From positions 13,338-77,337 of the forward strand of contig CAKSVK010000001.1 of assembly GCA_934502905.1 (NCBI GenBank): a stretch of DNA of 64,000 bases. Reading direction: 5' to 3'. The stretch comes from an uncultured Chitinophagaceae bacterium. GTDB taxonomy: Bacteria > Bacteroidota > Bacteroidia > Chitinophagales > Chitinophagaceae. The notes below the pieces were generated by a model. It worked only from the letters and a program-made list of their open reading frames with translations, did not search any database and was not told the DNA's origin. The translations under genes were made by a program, and so were the position numbers. The first letter of the stretch is position 1, and each line of letters begins with the position of its first letter. This document shows positions 28,350 through 36,060 of this stretch, piece after piece.

Positions 28350-28499
28350 GAAATGAGGCGCAGGCAATAGTGGGGCAAAAGACAAGTGTTGAGGCGCCAA
28401 AAATAAGCAGGAAACTGCTGGAAGCAAAAAGATTTTTCAAGATTTTTCATATGGCAAGCAATCGTTAGAGGTCATCTGTGTCTACAGAAGACCTTTTTT
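28350..28499 (+). ncRNA. Candidate small RNA or ddl leader RNA of about 150 nt
   Basis: The segment is bounded by a TAnnTTTG promoter box on the left and an intrinsic terminator on the right, with no convincing reading frame inside. It contains AGCAG-GAAA-CTGCT (28406-28419), a 5-bp stem capped by a GNRA tetraloop, and two copies of TGAGGCGC (from about 28353 and 28390). It matches no RNA family I can recognise; tmRNA, SRP RNA and common riboswitch cores are not evident. It could be a free small RNA or a terminated leader controlling ddl 200 bp downstream. The ends are inferred from the promoter and terminator. Confidence 0.4.
28469..28499 (+). terminator. Intrinsic terminator upstream of ddl
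   Basis: AGGTC and TCTGT (28469-28479) pair with ACAGA and GACCT (28484-28494) across one A-A mismatch, and at least five Ts follow. No gene on the plus strand ends before it. Confidence 0.75.
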
Positions 28500-28697
28500 A
28501 TTTTCTGCATATCACGGTTATTGTTGCAGGCAGGATTTTTATCGGAGGAGCTTCGTCTCCAGATTCTTCCAGGCCGATCATTTCCAAAAGGTTAAAATTT
28601 AATCGTTCCGGTAAATAATAGAATCCGCTTATTTCTGTTTATTCATCAAATAATATCAAAAATCGTTTCTTTGCAAACAAATCCCGGGAAATCAATT

Positions 28698-29690
28698 ATG
28701 AAACCAAACATTGCGTTTGTAACCGGCGGCTACTCCGGTGAAGCAGTAGTATCTTACCAGAGCGCACTTACGATAGAAAAAAATGTAGACAGGGACAGGT
28801 TTAATGTTTATACTATAGATATTACCAGGGATGGATGGTATTTCAAAAACGGGGAGGAACGTCTGCCTGTTGACAAGAATGAATTCACCATTGTAAAGGA
28901 TGGCAAACAAATACATTTTGACGCGGTGCTTATCGGGATACATGGCACCCCGGGCGAGGATGGAAAACTGCAGGGTTATTTTGATATGCTCGGTATTCCC
29001 TATACTTCCTGTAATGCGGCTGTATCGTCGCTGACCTTCAATAAAAGTTATACCGTATCTATTGCTGCGTTCAGGGGCATTCGTGTGGCCAAATCCGTAT
29101 TGCTGGTCAGGGATCAGCCGTTCAACGCGGATCAGGTGGCTGCAGACCTGAAGTTTCCTGTGTTCGTAAAGCCCAATAACGGTGGCTCCAGCATCGGTAT
29201 GTCGAGGGTGAACGATCGTTCGGAAGGGCTGGGATCTGCGATTGAAAAGGCATTCAGGGAAGATGACCAGGTGCTGATAGAGGAATTTATAGAAGGCCGG
29301 GAGTTTACAGTAGGCGTATTCAAAAATAAAGGGGAGATCGTGGCGCTTCCCATTACAGAGGTGATAACCAAGAAGGAGTTTTTTGATTATGAGGCGAAAT
29401 ACACCAAGGGGATGGCAGACGAGATCACACCTGCCCGGATATCCGATGAACTGACCGGTTTGATAAAAAGCAACGCGGTGAATGTATACAGGCTGTTCAA
29501 TTGCGGCGGGATCGTGCGGATGGACTTTATCTTCCACCAGGACCAGGGAGTGCCTTATTTGCTGGAAATAAATACCGTGCCCGGTCAAAGCGAAGCCAGC
29601 CTGGTACCCCAGCAGGTGAAAGCGATGGGCTGGACCTTAACAGATTTTTATTCGGCGCTTATAGACGAAGCCTTGGCCAAAAAGAAATAA
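28698..29690 (+). CDS. ddl: D-alanine--D-alanine ligase
   Basis: Ddl joins two D-alanines with ATP to make the dipeptide of peptidoglycan. The 330-residue protein has the N-terminal IAFVTGGYSGEAVVSYQSA, the dipeptide-site GIHGTPGEDGKLQGYFDMLGIPYTS, the ATP-grasp FPVFVKPNNGGSSIGMSRV and EEFIEGREFTVGVF, and the metal-binding end GGIVRMDFIF, YLLEINTVPGQSEASLVPQQ. The ATG at 28698 (MKPNIAFVTGG) gives the normal short N-terminus; an upstream in-frame TTG at 28671 is rejected. The PASTA-domain protein follows after 41 bp and a rhodanese after that, so ddl probably leads a three-gene operon. Confidence 0.96.
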   Translation: MKPNIAFVTGGYSGEAVVSYQSALTIEKNVDRDRFNVYTIDITRDGWYFKNGEERLPVDKNEFTIVKDGKQIHFDAVLIGIHGTPGEDGKLQGYFDMLGIPYTSCNAAVSSLTFNKSYTVSIAAFRGIRVAKSVLLVRDQPFNADQVAADLKFPVFVKPNNGGSSIGMSRVNDRSEGLGSAIEKAFREDDQVLIEEFIEGREFTVGVFKNKGEIVALPITEVITKKEFFDYEAKYTKGMADEITPARISDELTGLIKSNAVNVYRLFNCGGIVRMDFIFHQDQGVPYLLEINTVPGQSEASLVPQQVKAMGWTLTDFYSALIDEALAKKK

Positions 29691-29731
29691 ATTTATAATG
29701 CTGGAACTATTGCCAGCTTTAATCAGGATAA

Positions 29732-30553
29732 ATGTTAAAAGTACTTAGTAAAAAACCGTTGTGGATCCACGTATTGATAATGGTTGTTATTATCTTCCTG
29801 GTAATAGTCCTGTTCCTGCAATCCCTGCGGTTCTTTACACGTCATGGATCTTACCTGAAAGTGCCGGATGTTAGCAATAAGAGCGCGGCGGATGCAACGA
29901 ACCTGCTGGAAGGTATGGGCTTTGAGGTTATGATCCAGGATTCGGTCTTTTACGATACACTGCCTCCGCTTGCAGTGGTGAAGCAGTTCCCGGATCCTGA
30001 TGCTTCGGTTAAGGTTAACCGTATTGTTTACCTGACTGTCAACCGGTCCGTACCGCCGGAAATAGAGATGCCCAATCTTGTGGGGATGAGCATCAGGAGC
30101 GCAGAGCTGGAGCTGAAGACCAGGGGACTGAAGGTGGGTACTATCAGCTATAAGCCCGACTACGCCAAAAACGCTGTCCTGGAGCAACTTTCCGGCAATA
30201 CAAATATAAAGCCGGGTACTAAGATCACTATGGGAACGGTTATTTCGCTGGTGCTGGGCGAAGGTGTAGGAGCCGAGGAAATGCCTGTTCCGGATTTATT
30301 TGGCATGAATTTCGAAGAAGCAGTAACATTAATCGAGGGGTCCGGTTTTAGTGTAGGTTCTGTGGTGCCTGATATAACACCTATCGATACTGCCGCCGCA
30401 TTTGTTTACAGGCAGTATCCTGAACGTTTTAGCCCGGATGGAGTGATAAACCGTATCAGAAGGGGACAAATGATCGATTTGAGAATTACACCTGTTCGTC
30501 CTGAGAAAAATGCAGATGCTGCCAACCAGGATGGAAATTCCAACGAATATTAA
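29732..30553 (+). CDS. Membrane-anchored protein with three PASTA domains
   Basis: A short cytosolic end is followed by one membrane helix (about residues 11-33, IHVLIMVVIIFLVIVLFLQSL) and then three PASTA repeats in the periplasm, recognisable by VPDVSNKSAADATNLLEGMGF, MPNLVGMSIRSAELELKTRGL and VPDLFGMNFEEAVTLIEGSGF. PASTA domains bind unlinked peptidoglycan or muropeptides in Ser/Thr kinases and penicillin-binding proteins. Here there is neither kinase nor transpeptidase, so the 273-residue protein is a stand-alone sensor or scaffold. Its place directly after ddl supports a cell-wall role. The C-terminal tail (about 255-273) is polar and disordered. Confidence 0.88.
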   Translation: MLKVLSKKPLWIHVLIMVVIIFLVIVLFLQSLRFFTRHGSYLKVPDVSNKSAADATNLLEGMGFEVMIQDSVFYDTLPPLAVVKQFPDPDASVKVNRIVYLTVNRSVPPEIEMPNLVGMSIRSAELELKTRGLKVGTISYKPDYAKNAVLEQLSGNTNIKPGTKITMGTVISLVLGEGVGAEEMPVPDLFGMNFEEAVTLIEGSGFSVGSVVPDITPIDTAAAFVYRQYPERFSPDGVINRIRRGQMIDLRITPVRPEKNADAANQDGNSNEY

Positions 30554-30570
30554 TTAAACCGAAAGCAATA

Positions 30571-30873
30571 ATGCAATTGATTACAACAGATGAGCTCAGG
30601 AAAAGACTGGATGCAGGCGAAAAAATAAACCTTTTGGATGTGCGCGAGCCACATGAGCACCAGGAATTCAATATCGGCGGTATCCTGCTGCCACTGGGGG
30701 ATGTTCGTGCGCTTCAGCTTGATGAGATTGAACCCTTAAAAGACCAGGAGGTCATCGTGTACTGCCGGAGCGGCAACCGCAGCGGACAGGCGTGCCTGGT
30801 ACTGGAAGATGCAGGTTTTTCCAATGTAAAAAACCTTGCCGGCGGTATGCTGGAATGGCAGGCAAAAGCTTAA
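30571..30873 (+). CDS. Single-domain rhodanese-like protein
   Basis: The 100-residue protein shows LLDVREPHEHQEFNIGGILLPLGD and the active-site loop VYCRSGNRSGQA, with the sulfur-accepting cysteine at residue 65, and ends NLAGGMLEWQAKA. Single-domain rhodaneses shuttle persulfide sulfur or act in small redox tasks; the in vivo acceptor is unknown. It lacks a signal peptide and should be cytosolic. It begins 17 bp after the PASTA gene and is almost surely in the same transcript. Confidence 0.9.
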   Translation: MQLITTDELRKRLDAGEKINLLDVREPHEHQEFNIGGILLPLGDVRALQLDEIEPLKDQEVIVYCRSGNRSGQACLVLEDAGFSNVKNLAGGMLEWQAKA

Positions 30874-31233
30874 AAGGCTGTGGAAAATGGGGAGTAAGGG
30901 TATGGCATTAAAAATAAATGTATATAAAATTTGTAATTAATGCGTTAACTTTCTGCAGAAATAACCTTTGATAAATAGCGGTATAGTGAGGTATAAAGTC
31001 AAAGGAAAACTACAAAAAGTTGTTTTTTTTATTCATCTTTGCACCAATTACAAATTACTTCTTCTAAATCCCCAATTCCTATCCTCTAGAAAGTAGGGCT
31101 TGTGAGCAAGCTCGAAAGAAAGTCCCGGAAAGTATTCTGTTTGTGAGCATGAATCCTTTCCCTCAAATTTAAATCCTGTCCCTTGTTTATAGCCGGAATT
31201 GTGACTTAAATAATTTGTCAATAACACTAAATT
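30874..31233. other. 360-bp intergenic leader before the nucleotide-sugar dehydratase gene
   Basis: No gene is visible. The stretch holds CATCTTTG (31034-31041), one base off the -7 consensus, and a small hairpin, GCTTG-TGAG-CAAGC (31098-31111). The long AT-rich leader after that box, about 190 nt, is more than most genes here have and could carry post-transcriptional control. No known riboswitch was recognised. Confidence 0.3.
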
Positions 31234-33267
31234 ATGAAAATTTTTTACGGTGCTCCCCTGATTGTACCACGTTGGATCATCCTTATGATTGACACGGTTA
31301 TCGCTACTGCATCATTTGCCTTGTCGTATTTCATATTGAAGGAATTCAGTTTCCCTCATCTGGAAAGAGATCATTTCTTCGTTTATGCAGGACTGTTTGC
31401 CGTTGTTTCCGTGGGTGTTTTCTATGCCATGCGCATTTACTCAGGGTTGATCCGGTATTCCAACACGAAGGACATGTTCAGGATCTTTTCTGCTGTTCTT
31501 GTGGTAAGCCTGTTATATCCTGTTGTTGCCGAGCTGGTAGCCCGCAGGCTGTATAAAGCGCCTACACTGGACATGCCGACCTTGCTGGTCCTCAACTTTT
31601 TTATCTGTTCTTCTTCCCTGATCATGTTCCGTACGCTTATCAAGGAGATCTATATTTTCCTGAAAGGATATGCCATGCATGATGTAAAAAGGGTGTTGGT
31701 ATACGGTTCCGATAAGCAGGCCTTGCTGGTAAAGCAGGCCATTGAAGCTGCCGGCGACGGTAAGGTGATCGTTAGCGGTTTTGTGCAGTTGAGTGGAAAG
31801 AAAATAAACAGCACCATTGAGCAGAAAAAGGTTTATCATGTTCGTGAAATAGCCGAGTTGCACAAGAAGCTGAAAATTGACAAGCTGATATTACAGGCTG
31901 AACTGTCCGCGAAGCCTGAGTTTCGCAACCTGATCAATACCTGCTTTAACCTGGGCATCAAGATTCAGACCGTGCCTCCGTCCGAGCAATGGGTGAGCGG
32001 CAAGCTGAGCCTGGTTCAGATCCAGGACCTTAAGATCGAGGATCTGTTACCCCGTAAGCCTATCCAGATCAATAATACACTGGTATCCAGGGAAATTAAA
32101 GGTAAACGCGTGCTGGTAACCGGCGCAGCAGGTTCTATCGGCGCTGAGATCGTTCGCCAGGTAATGACCTATAATCCTGAAATGGTGGTATTGTGCGACC
32201 AGGCTGAATCGCCGTTGCATGAGATCCAGTTGGAAATGGAGGAAAAATATCCTTCTACCAAGGTTAAGGTGTTCATAGCAAGCATACGTAACCTGAGGAG
32301 AATGTTGATCCCGTTCAAGGAATACCGTCCGCATATCGTATTCCACGCTGCAGCCTATAAGCACGTGCCGATGATGGAAAAGCATCCTGAAGAGGCCATT
32401 CTTACCAATGTAATGGGTACCCGCAATATCGCTGACCTGGCAGTATGTTTTGGAGTGGATAAATTTGTAATGATCTCTACGGATAAGGCGGTGAACCCGA
32501 CCAATATCATGGGCGCTTCTAAAAGGCTGGCAGAGAAATATGTGCAATCACTTAATAACTCAACGGTAAGTCAGCCTGAATTTATGTCGAGGTTGATACA
32601 GGATGATGATGACGAAACTATTTCAATTGTCAACAATGCAAAGACCAAGTTCATCACTACCCGTTTCGGGAATGTGCTGGGCTCAAATGGTTCGGTAATC
32701 CCGAGGTTCCGCCAGCAGATACAGCAGGGAGGTCCTATTACCGTTACACATCCTGAGATCACACGTTATTTCATGACCATTCCCGAAGCGGTACAGCTGG
32801 TGCTGGAGGCTGCGATCATGGGCAACGGCGGCGAAATATATGTATTTGATATGGGTGAGCCCGTGAAGATCGCTGACCTCGCGGTGAATATGATCAAGCT
32901 GGCAGGACTGGTTCCCAATAAAGATATCAATATCGTTTATACAGGGCTTCGCCCGGGCGAGAAGTTATATGAGGAGCTCTTAAATGAAAAGGAAACCACT
33001 ATACCTACTTACCACGAGAAGATCAAAATTGCCAAAGTGGTGGCTGGTAAGTACAAGGAAGTGCTGAATGATATTGAAGACCTGACAAATTTGTGCAAAC
33101 AGGGCGATAATTACAAGCTGGTAGCGAAAATGAAGCAGATGGTTCCTGAATTCATTAGCAACAACTCTGAATATGCCAAGCTGGATGATAACAAGGACAG
33201 GAAGAAAGTTCTTTTCATCCCTGCTTTTTCAGACATAGAAGAAGCAACGAAATCTGTTACAAAGTAG
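31234..33267 (+). CDS. Membrane-bound nucleotide-sugar 4,6-dehydratase (WbpM/CapD/PglF family)
   Basis: Four N-terminal membrane helices (about residues 10-150) are followed by a nucleotide-binding region (VKRVLVYGSDKQALLVKQAI) and a C-terminal short-chain-dehydrogenase domain starting VLVTGAAGSIGAEIVRQ near residue 290. The active site shows FHAAAYKHVPMME and STDKAVNPTNIMGASKRLAE, where methionine stands in the usual tyrosine position, as in other members. FITTRFGNVLGSNGSVIP and GLRPGEKLYEELL complete the fold. The family makes 4-keto-6-deoxy UDP-sugars (usually from UDP-GlcNAc) for capsule, O-antigen or glycoprotein glycans. No other polysaccharide gene is adjacent. An Asp/Glu-rich insert (SRLIQDDDDETISIV) around residue 455 is present. 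Confidence 0.9.
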   Translation: MKIFYGAPLIVPRWIILMIDTVIATASFALSYFILKEFSFPHLERDHFFVYAGLFAVVSVGVFYAMRIYSGLIRYSNTKDMFRIFSAVLVVSLLYPVVAELVARRLYKAPTLDMPTLLVLNFFICSSSLIMFRTLIKEIYIFLKGYAMHDVKRVLVYGSDKQALLVKQAIEAAGDGKVIVSGFVQLSGKKINSTIEQKKVYHVREIAELHKKLKIDKLILQAELSAKPEFRNLINTCFNLGIKIQTVPPSEQWVSGKLSLVQIQDLKIEDLLPRKPIQINNTLVSREIKGKRVLVTGAAGSIGAEIVRQVMTYNPEMVVLCDQAESPLHEIQLEMEEKYPSTKVKVFIASIRNLRRMLIPFKEYRPHIVFHAAAYKHVPMMEKHPEEAILTNVMGTRNIADLAVCFGVDKFVMISTDKAVNPTNIMGASKRLAEKYVQSLNNSTVSQPEFMSRLIQDDDDETISIVNNAKTKFITTRFGNVLGSNGSVIPRFRQQIQQGGPITVTHPEITRYFMTIPEAVQLVLEAAIMGNGGEIYVFDMGEPVKIADLAVNMIKLAGLVPNKDINIVYTGLRPGEKLYEELLNEKETTIPTYHEKIKIAKVVAGKYKEVLNDIEDLTNLCKQGDNYKLVAKMKQMVPEFISNNSEYAKLDDNKDRKKVLFIPAFSDIEEATKSVTK

Positions 33268-33290
33268 CATTTAGAACAATAGAAAGTAAG

Positions 33291-33319
33291 AAGAGATTGC
33301 GCAGGCAATCTCTTTTTTT
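33291..33319 (+). terminator. Intrinsic terminator after the dehydratase gene
   Basis: AAGAGATTGC (33291-33300) pairs perfectly with GCAATCTCTT (33305-33314) around GCAG; the T-run extends to 33319. Confidence 0.9.
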
Positions 33320-33542
33320 GTGCTTAAAACAGAGCCTATCCGGAAAAAGAATTGGTTGGGGTTTTTTGAGGCTGCCAACATAAGCTTTGCGGAATTTTCG
33401 ACTCGTGATATGGGTAAATATTTCCCCGGTTTGTAAAGCTTTCACTTGCCGGTTGAATCATGATCCGTCCATTTATCAATATCTCCTTCAATATCTATGA
33501 TGATGAAGGATCGGGTTGTAACTTTAGTCAAATGCTTTATTA

Positions 33543-34511
33543 ATGAGAGCCGCTGTATATACACGATATGGTCCTCCTGAAGTAGTAAAAATAAAAGAGG
33601 TGGAAACTCCGGTGCCGCGTGATGGCGAAGTGCTGGTGAAAGTAGCGGCCACTACCGTGAACAGAACGGATAGTGGATTTAGAAGCGCAGAATATTTTGT
33701 GTCCAGGTTCTGGAGCGGCCTGCTCCGTCCAAAATACAAGATACTGGGCTGCGAGTTTTCAGGAGAAGTGCATGCCGTTGGAAACAATGTATCCGGAATT
33801 AAAGTTGGTGATCGTGTTTTTGGATATAACGATGAGAAATTTGGCGGGCATGCAGAATATCTTGTAGCACCTGTCTCAGGTGCAATCGCAACTATACCGG
33901 AAAGCTTCTCTTTTGAAGCAGCAGCAGCGCTGACGGAGGGGGCTCACTATGCGCTTGGTAACATCAGGGCGGCAAAGGTGAAGGAAGGAGATAATGTGCT
34001 GGTATATGGCGCCACAGGCGCTATAGGTAGTGCAGCGGTGCAGCTATTGAAATATTTCGGTGCGAAGGTAACAGCTGTAGGCAATACAAGGAATATGGGG
34101 TTGATACAGTCGCTTGGTGCAGATGAAGTGATAGACTATCAGAACGAGGATTTTACCCAGACTTCACAGAAATTCAGCTTTGTGTTTGACGCTGTTGGAA
34201 AGAGCTCTTTTGGACAATGTAAACCCCTGCTGACGCCTAAAGGAATCTATGTGTCAACAGAGCTGGGCAAAAACGGGGAAAATATCTTCCAGGCACTTTT
34301 TACTCCTTTGTTCGGCGGAAAAAAAGTTATTTTTCCTATACCCTCCATGAAGAAAGCAGATATTGAGCTCCTGCAAACAATGGCGGCAGAGGGAAAGTTT
34401 AAACCGGTAATCGACAGGGTGTACCCGCTGGAACAGATCGTGGAAGCTTATCGTTACGTAGAAACGGGAGAAAAGACCGGGAACGTAATTATCAGGATCG
34501 GGGAGGTATAG
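33543..34511 (+). CDS. Zinc-independent MDR-family NAD(P)H-dependent reductase (quinone oxidoreductase-like)
   Basis: The 322-residue protein has the medium-chain dehydrogenase layout: GroES-like N-terminus (VLVKVAATTVNRTDSGFR, GCEFSGEVHAVG, VGDRVFGY) and a Rossmann domain with VLVYGATGAIGSAAVQLLKYFGA. The cysteines that bind structural and catalytic zinc in alcohol dehydrogenases are missing, which places it with quinone oxidoreductases and enoyl reductases that use NADPH. The substrate is unknown. TAACTTTA at 33519-33526 is a possible -7 box. The gene is convergent with the RND outer-membrane gene and separated from it by 59 bp. Confidence 0.87.
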   Translation: MRAAVYTRYGPPEVVKIKEVETPVPRDGEVLVKVAATTVNRTDSGFRSAEYFVSRFWSGLLRPKYKILGCEFSGEVHAVGNNVSGIKVGDRVFGYNDEKFGGHAEYLVAPVSGAIATIPESFSFEAAAALTEGAHYALGNIRAAKVKEGDNVLVYGATGAIGSAAVQLLKYFGAKVTAVGNTRNMGLIQSLGADEVIDYQNEDFTQTSQKFSFVFDAVGKSSFGQCKPLLTPKGIYVSTELGKNGENIFQALFTPLFGGKKVIFPIPSMKKADIELLQTMAAEGKFKPVIDRVYPLEQIVEAYRYVETGEKTGNVIIRIGEV

Positions 34512-34514
34512 GAG

Positions 34515-34548
34515 TGCAGGTTACAGGTCACAAGCCCTGAAACCTGCA
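34515..34548. repeat. Inverted repeat between convergent genes
   Basis: TGCAGGTT (34515-34522) is the exact complement of AACCTGCA (34541-34548), with an 18-nt loop. It sits between two gene ends and may stop transcription from both sides, although there is no T-run. Its text (CTGAAACC, CTGCAAC, TTGCATCCTG) recurs at 18785-18820. Confidence 0.45.
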
Positions 34549-34570
34549 ACTTGCATCCTGCTTACCCCGG

Positions 34571-36019
34571 TTACCATCCGCCGCCAAGCGAACGGTATAT
34601 ATCCACGATGGATTGCAACAACAATCTTTGAGACATGGTTTTGTTCAACTCTGCATCTAATACACCTTTTTGTGCGGTAACCACTTCCAGGTAGCCGGCA
34701 TAACCTCCCAGAAACAGGTCGTTGGATGTTTGTACTGCTTCTGCAAGCGTCCGCACCTCTTCATCATTAAGTGCCACTACTTTCTTGTATTGCTCAATGG
34801 CCTTCAGGTTGGTAAACACTTCCTGGTACCCGTTTAAAACATATTTCTGGTAGGTGTTGAAAGCAATATTCTGTTCGGCATTCGCAACTGAAAAATCTGC
34901 CCTCAGTTGGTAGCGGTTGAAGATCGGTTGCGTGATATCTCCCAGGATACCATATGCCAGTGAGCCGTTTGCAAACATCAACGGCAGCTTAAATGCGTTG
35001 AATGCCAAATAAGGCGTTAGTGTAAGTGAAGGAAAAAATGCTTTCCTGGCAGCATCCACATTGGCTTTCGAGGCTTCCAGCTGCAGTTCTGCTTCCAGGA
35101 TGTCAGGTCTTTTTCGCAACAGGTCTGCGGGTATGCCCGTGGCTATTACTGCCGGTATAGGCTGTGCATTGATGGAAGCCCCGCGTGCAATAGAAGTGGG
35201 GAAGCGCCCCAGCATTGTATTCAGCTCGTTCTCCAACCTGATAATGTTCAATATTGTTTCCTGCTCCAGGCTACGGGTCTGCAGCAACTGTGCGGTGAAT
35301 TGCTGTACTGCCAGCGAGGTAGCCCTTCCGCCTTCTTTCATCACTTTTACTACTTCCAGGCTGTGTTCCTGTAGCTCGATATTCCTGCGGATGATCTCCA
35401 GCTTGCTGTCCATGGCCAGCAATTCAAAATAAAGCGTGGCAACCTGTGTTACCAGTTGGGTGATTGCCCATTGCCTTCCCTGTTCGGTCGCCAACAGTCT
35501 GGCTGCAGCCGCTTTTTTTCTTGATCTCAGTTTGCCCCAGATATCAATTTCCCAACTGCTTTTCAATCCCAGGAAGTATTCCTGCGTGGGATTGACCCCT
35601 ACTTTCTGATCCTCATTGATATTCTGTGACAGGTTGGTATCGAAGTTGCCTACTCCCGTCATGGTATACTTGCCGAACTTATCTGCTGAAGCTGAAACAA
35701 AGCCATCGAGTGAGGGTAAACCAAGTCCCCTGTTAAAAAGCAGGTTTGCCCGGGATATAGCAATGTATTCCAGCGTGTTCTGCAAATCCAGGTTGTTTTG
35801 GATAGCAGTGTCGATAAGGTTTTTCAGCACGGGGTCTTCAAACAGTGACTGCCAGCTTACTTTTTCGGTCCTGGCGCTGTCTTCAAAGCTTTCATATGCT
35901 GCCGGAACCGGTAGGGTATTCCGGCTGACCGGGCGCGGAACACTGCACGAGTATAGTAACACTAATGCACACACGAAGATGGAAAGTATTATGTATTTTG
36001 CCAACCTGTTTATAAACAT
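34571..36019 (-). CDS. RND efflux outer-membrane lipoprotein (NodT/OprM family)
   Basis: This TolC-like channel links the inner-membrane pump to the outside. Starting at the ATG at 36019 gives a lipoprotein signal ending VLLYSC (Cys25) and a 482-residue product. Two OEP repeats follow: the first around DLQNTLEYIAISRANLLFNRGLG and the second around RPDILEAELQLEASKANVDAARKAFFPSL, the RPD motif being a hallmark of the family. The C-terminal segment (GYAGYLEVVTAQKGVLDAEL) is also typical. A GTG at 36061 overlapping the pump stop codon could start translation earlier, but it would put 14 extra residues before the signal. It is the last gene of the efflux operon. Confidence 0.92.
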   Translation of the reverse strand: MFINRLAKYIILSIFVCALVLLYSCSVPRPVSRNTLPVPAAYESFEDSARTEKVSWQSLFEDPVLKNLIDTAIQNNLDLQNTLEYIAISRANLLFNRGLGLPSLDGFVSASADKFGKYTMTGVGNFDTNLSQNINEDQKVGVNPTQEYFLGLKSSWEIDIWGKLRSRKKAAAARLLATEQGRQWAITQLVTQVATLYFELLAMDSKLEIIRRNIELQEHSLEVVKVMKEGGRATSLAVQQFTAQLLQTRSLEQETILNIIRLENELNTMLGRFPTSIARGASINAQPIPAVIATGIPADLLRKRPDILEAELQLEASKANVDAARKAFFPSLTLTPYLAFNAFKLPLMFANGSLAYGILGDITQPIFNRYQLRADFSVANAEQNIAFNTYQKYVLNGYQEVFTNLKAIEQYKKVVALNDEEVRTLAEAVQTSNDLFLGGYAGYLEVVTAQKGVLDAELNKTMSQRLLLQSIVDIYRSLGGGW

Positions 36020-36060
36020 ATATAGTAAGATTGCGGTTTTAAATGTTTGCCTGTTTAACA

